Shown: positions 22,920 to 30,445 of the stretch, one piece after another | Layout: every line of letters begins with the position of its first letter | Numbering within the stretch: the first letter of the stretch is position 1 | Assembly: GCA_964510205.1 (NCBI GenBank) | Contig: CAZEBW010000043.1 | Location: 1-30,841, forward strand | Length of the DNA: 30,841 nt | Direction: 5' to 3' | DNA from: CAZEBW01 sp964510205 | Lineage (GTDB): Bacteria; Chloroflexota; Anaerolineae; VGOG01 | Made by a program: the position numbers and the translations under genes | The notes under the pieces: model-generated | The model's database searches: none | What the model was told of the DNA's origin: nothing | The model's input: only the letters and a program-made list of their open reading frames with translations

Positions 22920-22933
22920 TCCCTCATTGCCTC
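22830..22933. repeat. Thirteen octamer repeats across the ATPase/permease junction
   Basis: Read on plus, about 13 units of 8 bp (ATTGCCTC, GTTGCTTC, CTTGCCTC, GTTGCCCC, ATTCCCGC and others) run without a break. They contain the ATPase stop codon and the permease start codon. On the minus strand they supply many GAGGCAATG strings, that is, purine-rich stretches followed by ATG. Confidence 0.85.
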
Positions 22934-25084
22934 CTTTGCCCCAGCCATCCACAGGCCCAACTCCTCTCGCGTTGCCTGGGCAGCGTCTACGGTGTACACG
23001 ATTTTGCCCTCGTACATCACAGCGATGCGATCCGCCAGGCTCATGATCTCATCCAGTTCAGCGGAGACCAGCAGCACAGCCACTCCCTGATCGCGTTTCT
23101 CGAGAAGTCGTTTATGAATATACTCAATAGAGCCCACGTCTAGACCGCGCGTGGGCTGGGCGGCGATGAGCAATTGGATAGGCCGGGATAGCTCGCGGGC
23201 CACGATCAACTTCTGCTGGTTGCCGCCGGACAGACTGGATGCCGGTAGAAATATCGAGGGTGTTCGAATGTCAAAGAGATCAACTAGGCTATCGGCCTGC
23301 TTGTACACTTCCCGATTGTTGATCATAACGCCTCTGGCAAACGGGGGCTGATAATAGGTACACAGCACCAGATTGTCGCACACCGGATAGGGGAGGACTA
23401 GGCCATCTCCCTGTCGGTCCTCCGGTATGTGCGCCGTGCCTAGTTCAATGATCTGGCGTGGAGTGGCGTGCGTGGTCTCCGTGCCCGCGATCCATACGTG
23501 CCCCCCCGTGGCCGATCTAAGCCCAGTCAACACCCCGACGAGCTCCGTCTGGCCGTTGCCCTGCACCCCGGCGATGCCCAAAATCTCGCCGCCTCGTACT
23601 TCAAAGGTGACGCCTTTGACCACCGGCACGTTACGGTCGTCCACAGTCTGTAAGTCCTCGACCTTGAGAACGGCCTCCTTCGGCTGGGCTGGCTCTTTGT
23701 CCACCGTCAGGATGACCTCACGCCCGACCATCATGGCCGCCAGGCTGGCTTCTGTGGCCTGGCCTGGGGTGGTCATACCCACCAGCCGGCCATCGCGCAG
23801 GACGGCGATGCGGTCGGCTACCGCCAAGACCTCTTTCAGCTTGTGGGTGATGAAAATGATGGACTTGCCCTGCTCGACCAAGCCATGCATGATCTCGAAC
23901 AGCTCGTCGGATTCCTGCGGGGTGAGCACGGCCGTCGGCTCGTCCAGGATGAGGATGTCGGCCTGGCGATAGAGAGCCTTGATGATTTCCACCCGCTGTT
24001 GGGCGCCCACCGATAGGTCCTCTATGTAGGCCGACGGATCCACGTCCAGTCCGTACTGGTGAGAGATGCGACGCACCCGCTCGCCATCGGTCTTCAGGCC
24101 AAGGGGCACCAGTTCGGTCACCCACACCAACGCTTCCAGAAGAACTAGGTACACTCCGAGGATAGCCCACAGGCCAAGGTATATCAGAGACAAAGATGCT
24201 AGCAGCTTGAAGGTGGGCCCGGCAATATCAAGCCCCACGGCGGTCAAGCCCAGGCCCAGCACAAAGGCAGCAGCGACCACGGTGCCGAGATAGACGAGGG
24301 TAGCCTGCCACCCCCCCTTCATCCCCCCCAACTTTGGGGGGGATGAAGGGGGGGCGGGCAGAAGGCGCTTGCGGGCAATGAGAAAGTAGTAGGCTACGGC
24401 GCCAATGACATTGCCCGCCAGAACAATGCCTATCCAGGCTATCTTGGAACCTTTAAAGCGAGGTCTTCCGCCGATCTCTTGGAAAGAGGTTGCAGGTCTT
24501 CTGAAGCAGTCAATCAGCATGGGCATCCAGACCATGCTGAGGAGGAGCGTGAAGATGAATGTGGCCGCAGTGATCTGGTCTAGAAGAATGAGCAGATACC
24601 CGAGACCTGACAGGATCAGACCGAGCAGTGCCCATCCGAGCGCCGATAGGCTGGTACGATAGAGTTGAGGGGCTGCGTGCTGAAAGTGAGGCAGGGGATT
24701 GATGGTCCGCAAGAAGCTTCGTAACCATCGCGCTGCGATAGTCAGGTTCAAGCCGAACAGCTTCTGCGTCTCGTTGCCCAGAGCTATGTTCTCGGCGACA
24801 GTCATCACGGGGATGAGCATGAAGTGCTGGTGCACCATACCGATGCCGTGGGCGATGGCATCGTTAGGGGACTCAATGCGTACTTCCTGCCCGTTTAGGA
24901 AAATCTGGCCTTCGTCCTGGGTGTAGAGACCGTACAACACGTTCACCAGGGTGGTCTTCCCTGCTCCGTTCTCTCCCAAGAGGGCAAGAATTTCCCCTTT
25001 CTCCAGGTTCAGGTCAACATGATCGTTGGCCAACACGCCGGGGAAAGCTTTGGTAATGTTGCGCATTTCAAGGATGGGGGCCAT
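22916..25084 (-). CDS. BMP-family ABC ATPase with a membrane-spanning insertion
   Basis: Protein of 722 aa; the family (NupO/YufO) is normally about 510 aa with two ATPase domains. Domain 1 has Walker A GENGAGKT (37-44) and Q-loop Gln86 in VHQHFMLIPVMTVAENIALG. The chain then leaves the fold for about 220 residues (roughly 108-330) with five or six hydrophobic segments (about 146-168, 171-191, 214-236, 262-283, 294-322) and returns with YGLDVDPSAYIEDLSVGAQQRVEI (signature 357-362) and Walker B LILDEP (378-383). Domain 2 has GVQGNGQTEL and LSGGNQQK, normal for the family. Residues 244-258 of the insert are encoded by a palindrome. I chose the ATG at 25084, with GAGGAG 6 nt upstream. Confidence 0.9.
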   Translation of the reverse strand: MAPILEMRNITKAFPGVLANDHVDLNLEKGEILALLGENGAGKTTLVNVLYGLYTQDEGQIFLNGQEVRIESPNDAIAHGIGMVHQHFMLIPVMTVAENIALGNETQKLFGLNLTIAARWLRSFLRTINPLPHFQHAAPQLYRTSLSALGWALLGLILSGLGYLLILLDQITAATFIFTLLLSMVWMPMLIDCFRRPATSFQEIGGRPRFKGSKIAWIGIVLAGNVIGAVAYYFLIARKRLLPAPPSSPPKLGGMKGGWQATLVYLGTVVAAAFVLGLGLTAVGLDIAGPTFKLLASLSLIYLGLWAILGVYLVLLEALVWVTELVPLGLKTDGERVRRISHQYGLDVDPSAYIEDLSVGAQQRVEIIKALYRQADILILDEPTAVLTPQESDELFEIMHGLVEQGKSIIFITHKLKEVLAVADRIAVLRDGRLVGMTTPGQATEASLAAMMVGREVILTVDKEPAQPKEAVLKVEDLQTVDDRNVPVVKGVTFEVRGGEILGIAGVQGNGQTELVGVLTGLRSATGGHVWIAGTETTHATPRQIIELGTAHIPEDRQGDGLVLPYPVCDNLVLCTYYQPPFARGVMINNREVYKQADSLVDLFDIRTPSIFLPASSLSGGNQQKLIVARELSRPIQLLIAAQPTRGLDVGSIEYIHKRLLEKRDQGVAVLLVSAELDEIMSLADRIAVMYEGKIVYTVDAAQATREELGLWMAGAKEAMRE
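24311..24354. repeat. 21-bp perfect palindrome inside the ATPase gene
   Basis: The 21 bp at 24311-24331 (seven C, TTCAT, seven C, AA) are repeated exactly as reverse complement at 24334-24354, with two bases between. It is translated in frame as a proline/glycine-rich loop (APPSSPPKLGGMKGG) between two membrane segments of the insertion. Confidence 0.9.
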
Positions 25085-25189
25085 GAGATTCTCCTCGAGG
25101 TATTTTCGGCGAAGCTGCCTGAACAACCTGAACTCCCTGGTGCGTCTTGCGGAAGGATTTGCTTAGTCCAGGTTGATCCGGGCGGATTG

Positions 25190-25573
25190 TTACGTGTGAT
25201 GCTCATCCCATGCCAGACTCGGCCCATCAAGCAACAATGACACCGCGTTCAAGATGTTGCGGCCAAGGATACCCCACGCCTGATCAATCAACAAGAACTG
25301 ACCTCGGAAAGTTCGGCGGCAGAAGATGAGTTCCAATCGAACGACCGAGGCAAAGCTTGTGCCGCCGCCGAAGCCTATCAATTCGTAGCGCCGGTCTGGG
25401 ACAATAGTCGCTCCTAACATCTCTACAGCAGTTTCGGGAATCAGGGTTACGTCAGCGCCGGAATCCAGCAACATCGGCACATCCGGCCAAGTCGTGCTGG
25501 TATCTGGGTTGCGCAAGATCACTCGCGCCAGTGGTGCAGGGGGCTCGAATCGTGTGGTATCATAAGCCGGCAT
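25190..25573 (-). CDS. Retropepsin-like aspartic protease
   Basis: Protein of 127 aa with the single-domain retropepsin plan: the catalytic DSGA motif in MLLDSGADVTLIP (about 37), a flap-like region with IGFGGGTSF, and the late WGILGRNILN segment that replaces the second loop. Such proteins work as homodimers. They are common as small genes of unknown role in Chloroflexota and Cyanobacteria. It overlaps the preceding 71-aa gene by 14 bp, and the pair lies between the phosphonate-type and the nucleoside-type transporter genes. GAGG lies 9 nt before the ATG. The protease target is unknown. Confidence 0.8.
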   Translation of the reverse strand: MPAYDTTRFEPPAPLARVILRNPDTSTTWPDVPMLLDSGADVTLIPETAVEMLGATIVPDRRYELIGFGGGTSFASVVRLELIFCRRTFRGQFLLIDQAWGILGRNILNAVSLLLDGPSLAWDEHHT

Positions 25574-25775
25574 GAGAAGGTTCCTCGATGATTTCCAGTT
25601 CGAAATCTACCGCTTGTTCCGGGTGCGCTAAACGAGGGGTGAATACATGGGCGACCCGTTCGATCTGAATACCAGGGATGACCACGTACACTCTTGTTTT
25701 ATCCGGCAAGTGCACATCGGGCGCAATTCGTATTTGGCCGTGCTCTATGACACCTTCAAGAGTCACAACACCCAT
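25560..25775 (-). CDS. Small protein paired with the retropepsin gene
   Basis: Protein of 71 aa. The N-terminal half (LEGVIEHGQIRIAPDVHLPDKTRVYVVIPG) resembles the DUF104/AbrB-like small beta proteins that often precede toxin or protease genes as antitoxin-like partners. The C-terminal half is acidic (FELEIIEEP). A strong AGGAGG lies 6 nt before the ATG, stronger than that of neighbouring genes. The stop overlaps the protease start by 14 bp, so the two are translated together. The function is unknown; an antitoxin-like or substrate role for the protease is possible. Confidence 0.65.
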   Translation of the reverse strand: MGVVTLEGVIEHGQIRIAPDVHLPDKTRVYVVIPGIQIERVAHVFTPRLAHPEQAVDFELEIIEEPSHAGL

Positions 25776-25813
25776 ACTCCACCTCCTGTCTCGTATAATC
25801 CAACGTCAATTGA

Positions 25814-27355
25814 CTACACAAACCGCTCTCGCACCTCAGCGCTGACGTAGTCGAGCACGGCCACGGTGATGGCGATGAACCAGACGGCGATGCCCGCCGA
25901 GCGGTAGTCTAGCAAGCGGATCCACTGGATGAGCAGGAAGCCGATGCCGCCGCCGCCTACCGCACCGATGATGGTGGACATACGCACGTTGATGTCCCAA
26001 CGGTAGATGGTGAACGAGATGAAGGGCGGAAGCACCTGAGGCACCACCGCGTACATGATGGTTTGCAATCGGTTGGCGCCAGTGGCCGTGATGGCCTCGA
26101 TGGGGCCGGGATCTATGCTCTCAATGGATTCCGAGTACAGCTTGCCCAAGGCCGCGATGCTGTGCACCGTGAGCGCGATCACGCCCGCAAACGGCCCCAA
26201 CCCCACCCACAGCACGGCGATGATGGCCCAGATCAGCGGCTCAATGGAACGCACAATGTTGAGCAAGGTGCGAACTAGGTAATACATGGCCAGCGTGATT
26301 CTGGAAGCGCTCATCAGGTTGCGGGCCGCCAGGAAACTTACGGGAACCGCCAGCACGATGCCGAACAGCGTCGCCATCAGGCCCAGGAAGATGGTCTCCA
26401 CCATCTTTTCAATGGCCAGCTTTAGCTCTTGGCTGGGTATGAGTCTGCCTACCTCGCTGACCTGCTTGGCCTGAATCTTGTGGATCATGGGCCCCTCGGC
26501 TGCGCTGGGAGGCGTCAGACGATAGGGCATGATCACTTCTAACTCGAACGCTCCTTCGTCATCGGTGGTGGTCTTGAGATATTCCCCCTCCTGCCGGATT
26601 CGGAACTCGTTCTGGCCGGGATCCTTCCACCAGATGGACGTCTCCGTGTTGGGGTCGAAACCTCGGCCGCGCAGGGTCAGAGTTGTGCCTGCCACCATCT
26701 TGTATGATTCATCCTGATAGGACAGCTTGCCGCAGGTGGGCTCCGCCACGATATAGGGCTGGCCGGGCGTCTCTTCCGGGGGCGGCGGGGGATTGTCGCT
26801 ACAGGGCACTTGGATGTCAGCTGTGCCCATGAGTACCCGCTCCTCCCGAACGAACGCTTTCTCCCACGGCCAGAGCACCCTGCTCAATGCTGGAAGGGCG
26901 TCGTCGAACTCGGTGGCCAGCTTGACGAGATTAATCCCGGTGATCTGCCAACCCAAGGCAAAGAAAATAAGAATCACCAATATGAAAATGCCGATGCCGT
27001 CGGCGCGACGCCCCGGCTGGGCCTGTTGCCAGTGCGCTTTACTGGCCGCATCCCACGCGATCCACAACCAGAGCACGACCACCCCAACCGTCAGGGCGGC
27101 TAGGAGAGTCTCCCTTTCCACGGCTTTGCGGAAGATGGCCATCGCCCCCACTTCTCGCCGGGCTGTGAGGCTCATGCGCCAGGCCAACAATGCGACACTG
27201 CTGCTCAGACAGGCCAGCAGCAGTAGACCGCGCCGAACCTGTCGGGCCAGGATCTGGCCCAGGCCGGGGACGATCAGAGACAATACCCCGGCAAGGAGGG
27301 GCGGCACCAGGCTGGGCTGTACAGAAGGTTCTTCACTATATCGTCTATTAGCCAT
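25814..27355 (-). CDS. phnE: Phosphonate-type ABC permease PhnE with extra domains
   Basis: Protein of 513 aa; PhnE is normally 260-290 aa. Residues about 317-510 are the PhnE core (AARNL, TLLNIVRSIEPLIWAII, SIAALGKLYSESIESI, EAITATGANRLQTIMYAVVPQVLP). In front are an N-terminal membrane part with a TM2-like PGLGQILARQVRRGLL motif (about 18-102), a further helix (122-140) and a long soluble stretch (about 150-316). The latter contains a beta-rich Ig/IPT-like portion (AGTTLTLRGRGFDPNTETS) and two cysteines (185, 208) that could form a disulfide, so it is probably outside the cell. GGAGG lies 6 nt before ATG, and the ATG overlaps the PhnC stop (TAATG). Confidence 0.88.
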   Translation of the reverse strand: MANRRYSEEPSVQPSLVPPLLAGVLSLIVPGLGQILARQVRRGLLLLACLSSSVALLAWRMSLTARREVGAMAIFRKAVERETLLAALTVGVVVLWLWIAWDAASKAHWQQAQPGRRADGIGIFILVILIFFALGWQITGINLVKLATEFDDALPALSRVLWPWEKAFVREERVLMGTADIQVPCSDNPPPPPEETPGQPYIVAEPTCGKLSYQDESYKMVAGTTLTLRGRGFDPNTETSIWWKDPGQNEFRIRQEGEYLKTTTDDEGAFELEVIMPYRLTPPSAAEGPMIHKIQAKQVSEVGRLIPSQELKLAIEKMVETIFLGLMATLFGIVLAVPVSFLAARNLMSASRITLAMYYLVRTLLNIVRSIEPLIWAIIAVLWVGLGPFAGVIALTVHSIAALGKLYSESIESIDPGPIEAITATGANRLQTIMYAVVPQVLPPFISFTIYRWDINVRMSTIIGAVGGGGIGFLLIQWIRLLDYRSAGIAVWFIAITVAVLDYVSAEVRERFV

Positions 27356-28164
27356 TAGATGCCTCCATCCTTCGACTGGATCAGGACATCGTTCATAAGT
27401 CCTGCGCTGACCCGCTCTGCTTCCTCACCGTAGATCTCTTTGAACTCCTCGTCGCTCATCTTGCGAATTTCCTCCCGCGAGCCTCTATAAACCAGCTCGC
27501 CATCTCGCAGCCCGATGACGCGCGAAGCGTAGCGTTGGATGAGGTCCAAATAGTGCAAGGTGCAGAGAATGGTCATCCCATCTTCTTGATTGAGTCGCTC
27601 CAGGTGGCCCAGGATGGAGTGAGCCAGAACCGGGTCGAGACTAGCCACCGGTTCGTCGGCCAGGATCATAAGGGGCTCCTGCATCAGCGCGCGAGCCACG
27701 CCCACCCGCTGCTGCTGCCCGCCGCTCAGCTCGTCCGCCCGCTTGTGCGCCTGGTCGGCAATGCCGAGACGCTCTAGCGCCCACATGGCGCGTTTGCGAT
27801 CCTCAGAAGGAAAGCGGTTAAGCAGGCTGGCCCAGGGGCTCACGTACCCCAACCGTCCGGCGAGGACGTTCGTCAGCACTGTGGAGCGCTTGACCAGATT
27901 AAAATGCTGAAAGATCATTCCAATTTTACAGCGGATATGGCGGAGCTGTTCTAATGAGGCTGCTGTCACATCCACTCCGTCCCAGATGATCTGTCCCTCG
28001 GTCGGTTCGATCAGCCGGTTGATGCAGCGCAGCAGAGTGGACTTGCCCGCGCCGCTCAGGCCGATGATGATCAGAAACTCCCCGTCTTGGACTTCGAAAC
28101 TGAGGTCACGCAGCGCGACTGTGCCGTCGTCGTAGACCTTGGTGAGATGTTTGACTTCTAGCAT
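27355..28164 (-). CDS. phnC: Phosphonate-type ABC ATPase PhnC
   Basis: Protein of 269 aa, the usual size of PhnC. Walker A is GLSGAGKST (35-43), the Q-loop is in MIFQHFNLVKRSTVLTNVLAGRLG (a PhnC-specific string), the signature is LSGGQQQR and Walker B is ILADEPVASLDP, followed by a switch His in CTLHYLDL. It would energise import through PhnE of phosphonate, phosphite or a related compound delivered by a PhnD-type binding protein. Its gene comes directly after the fused binding protein gene, from which it is separated by a strong hairpin. The ATG has GGGG 5 nt upstream. Confidence 0.93.
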   Translation of the reverse strand: MLEVKHLTKVYDDGTVALRDLSFEVQDGEFLIIIGLSGAGKSTLLRCINRLIEPTEGQIIWDGVDVTAASLEQLRHIRCKIGMIFQHFNLVKRSTVLTNVLAGRLGYVSPWASLLNRFPSEDRKRAMWALERLGIADQAHKRADELSGGQQQRVGVARALMQEPLMILADEPVASLDPVLAHSILGHLERLNQEDGMTILCTLHYLDLIQRYASRVIGLRDGELVYRGSREEIRKMSDEEFKEIYGEEAERVSAGLMNDVLIQSKDGGI

Positions 28165-28182
28165 GTGTGCCCCCTATCTGCC

Positions 28183-28212
28183 GAGAAGGGGGGACGTGGG
28201 TCCCCCCTTCTC
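28183..28212 (-). promoter_or_regulatory. Stable hairpin between binding protein gene and phnC
   Basis: A 13-bp perfect stem GAGAAGGGGGGAC/GTCCCCCCTTCTC with a 4-nt loop lies 33 nt after the binding protein stop. No T-tract follows on the minus strand. In transport operons such hairpins protect the upstream message, so that binding protein is made in excess over ATPase and permease. That role is inferred. Confidence 0.7.
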
Positions 28213-28244
28213 TTGTTTGGCCACTCGTCCTTGGATAACTCGGC

Positions 28245-30347
28245 TTAGTCTAGCAGATCTTCGATGTCCAGACCCGAAGCGCTGAGCACCTGGCGGAACG
28301 GATCGTAGAACGTGTCGTCCACTTCGATCAGACCACCCCACTGGTAAGCTTGATCGAGAGCTTCTTGGCCCTCTTCGGTCTCCATGATCTTCAGCAGGGA
28401 GGCGTTGATCTTGTTGCGCAGCGCCCGTGGGAAGCTGGTCTGATATTGCACGCCGTCATTGGGAATGTCCTCGGTGAGGGCGATGACGGCAGTCTGGTCC
28501 ATCACATCGGGATAGTCTTCCTCGATGCGCGTCCGGGCATCCACGTAGGTGGCGCCAGCGTCGCAATCACCGTTGTACACGGCGGCAGCGACGGCGTCAT
28601 GGCTGCCAGCGTCCACGACCTGGGCCAGATCGGTGTCGGGGTCAACGCCCGCGGCGCGCAGGGTGAGCATGGGGATGATCCAACCGCTGGTCGAGAGCGG
28701 GTCAGGCCGGCAGAAGGTCTTGTCCTCCAGATCGGCGATGCTCTCGATGCCGCTGTCGGCGCGGACGATGATCTGGCCGTTGTAAGTCGGGCTGCCGTAG
28801 CGCACCGAGACCAGTTCCGCTTCCGCGCATCCCTTGTCGGCGGCCAGCACGTAGCTGAAGGTGGCCAGAGACGCCATGTGAGCTTTCGGTGGATCGGCGC
28901 ACATGGCCTCCACGACGCCAGCGTACTCGGTAGCCACGTTGGTCTCGATAATCAAACCGGTCTCCTCGTAGACCAGGTCGGCCACCGCCTCAGCGCCTGC
29001 CGCCACTCGCTCCATCTCGCCGGAGGGGACGAAGGACCAGATGATGGGGTTATCCTCGGTCCCCAATTCGACGGGCTTCTTGCCCCATCCCGTCCAGAGC
29101 GCACCGGCCATGATGTCTTCCTTGATCTGCTCCAGGTCGGCCTTGATGTTGTCGGGCACTTTGTCCTCGAAGTCGTGGAAGGGACCAACGCCCACCCCCT
29201 GGTTCTCCAGAGTGGCGATGTAGTTAGTGCCGCCTGCGAACTTGCCTACCAACATGCTCTTGATCACGGCGAACACGGCCTTGTCCAACCGCTTCACGGT
29301 GCTGGTGATCAGGATGTCCTTCTCGTTGGGCAGGGTGTAGTACTGATCCACGTCCACCCCAACGCCCCACTTCCCGCGCTCCTTGGCCGCCGTGATGCCA
29401 CCATTGCCGGTCTTGCCACCTACACCCATGATGACGTCCGCACCCTCATCAATGAGCGAGTTGGCCTGCAGCTTGCCCTGGTCGGGGGCTTCGAAGTCGC
29501 CTACGTATACCCCGGTGAATCCCACGTCTGCGCCGTATTGCTCGTTGTAGTAGTTTACCCCGGCCTCATAGGCCACGATGAACTCCTCCACCGGCGGAAT
29601 CTGCATGCCGCCAATGTAGGCCACGATCGGATCCTCCGGGTCCAACTGAGTGGCCATAGCTGCCGCCAGATAGCCCACGGGGAAGCTGGCCTCGTTCACA
29701 TTGAACAGGATGCCCTGCAGGTTGGGCGTCTCCTCACCACCGCTGGGGTAATCTACGATGGCGAAATTGACATCGGGATACTCCTTGGCCATCTTGTAGG
29801 TGGCGTCGCCCAACAGGAAGCCCACGGTGATGATCATGTCGTAGCCCTGCTCGGCGAACTCGGTGATGTTGTTCTCGTAGTCGGCCTGGGCCTGGGACTC
29901 GAGGAACGTGGCTGTGATGCCGAACGCGTCCGCGGCGTCCTGCAAGCCTTTCCAGGTGTTCTCGTTGAAGCTGGCGTCGTCAATGCCGCCCACGTCAGAC
30001 ACCATGCCTACCTTGAAGTTCGGCCCTTCACGCCGGGCAACCATGAGCTCTTCGGCTTCTTCTACACTGGGGATCAGGAACTTCCAGCCGGGATGGATCA
30101 GGCTGGGATCGGCGATGTTGGCGAAGCTCGCATCTTCGACGCTCTTGGCATTGGTGGCCATGACGATGGCGTGGTAGGCCGGGCCGCTGCCCAGATACTT
30201 CTCCGCTAGAGTCCAAAGGTTATCGCCCAGCTTCACGGTGTAGGTCAGTTCCGCCTGGGCGGGCGGAGCAGCGTTGACCACACCGAGCCCCAGGCTCAAT
30301 AGCAGCGACACTGCTACTACTAAGTTAACTAAACTCTTCTTGAACAT
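28245..30347 (-). CDS. LysM-BMP-PhnD fusion: dual substrate-binding protein
   Basis: Protein of 700 aa. A type I signal peptide (about 1-26, cut after VNA or AQA) has no lipobox cysteine. A LysM domain follows (about 34-93: YTVKLGDNLWTLAEKYLG ... HPGWKFLIP). The BMP/PnrA-type binding domain spans about 110-425, with KVGMVSDVGGIDDASFNENTW, the nucleoside-binder hallmark, and GTNYIATLENQGVGVGPF at its end. The PhnD-type domain spans about 433-690, with FVPSGEMERV, MASLATFSYVLA, RADSGIESIADLEDKTFC and DAGSHDAVAAAVYNGDCDAGATYVD. Both lobes of both domains seem complete. It precedes phnC/phnE and, farther on, a BMP-type ATPase and permeases, so each binding domain has a cognate transporter in the run. 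GGAGGGGAGTAAC precedes the ATG. Confidence 0.93.
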   Translation of the reverse strand: MFKKSLVNLVVAVSLLLSLGLGVVNAAPPAQAELTYTVKLGDNLWTLAEKYLGSGPAYHAIVMATNAKSVEDASFANIADPSLIHPGWKFLIPSVEEAEELMVARREGPNFKVGMVSDVGGIDDASFNENTWKGLQDAADAFGITATFLESQAQADYENNITEFAEQGYDMIITVGFLLGDATYKMAKEYPDVNFAIVDYPSGGEETPNLQGILFNVNEASFPVGYLAAAMATQLDPEDPIVAYIGGMQIPPVEEFIVAYEAGVNYYNEQYGADVGFTGVYVGDFEAPDQGKLQANSLIDEGADVIMGVGGKTGNGGITAAKERGKWGVGVDVDQYYTLPNEKDILITSTVKRLDKAVFAVIKSMLVGKFAGGTNYIATLENQGVGVGPFHDFEDKVPDNIKADLEQIKEDIMAGALWTGWGKKPVELGTEDNPIIWSFVPSGEMERVAAGAEAVADLVYEETGLIIETNVATEYAGVVEAMCADPPKAHMASLATFSYVLAADKGCAEAELVSVRYGSPTYNGQIIVRADSGIESIADLEDKTFCRPDPLSTSGWIIPMLTLRAAGVDPDTDLAQVVDAGSHDAVAAAVYNGDCDAGATYVDARTRIEEDYPDVMDQTAVIALTEDIPNDGVQYQTSFPRALRNKINASLLKIMETEEGQEALDQAYQWGGLIEVDDTFYDPFRQVLSASGLDIEDLLD

Positions 30348-30445
30348 TTGTTACTCCCCTCCTATTTCAGTAATTGTGATGGTTGACTAATCGGCGGTTT
30401 CCGGCGTATTCGCTCAGTAGGCATCCCTCCTTTCGGTCGGGAGAT

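Noticed and set aside
28350..30209. A 619-codon open frame on plus, antisense to the fused receptor
   Set aside because: It mirrors a GC-rich coding sequence, has no recognisable domain and shows the composition expected of an antisense shadow. The minus-strand frame has clear domains throughout.
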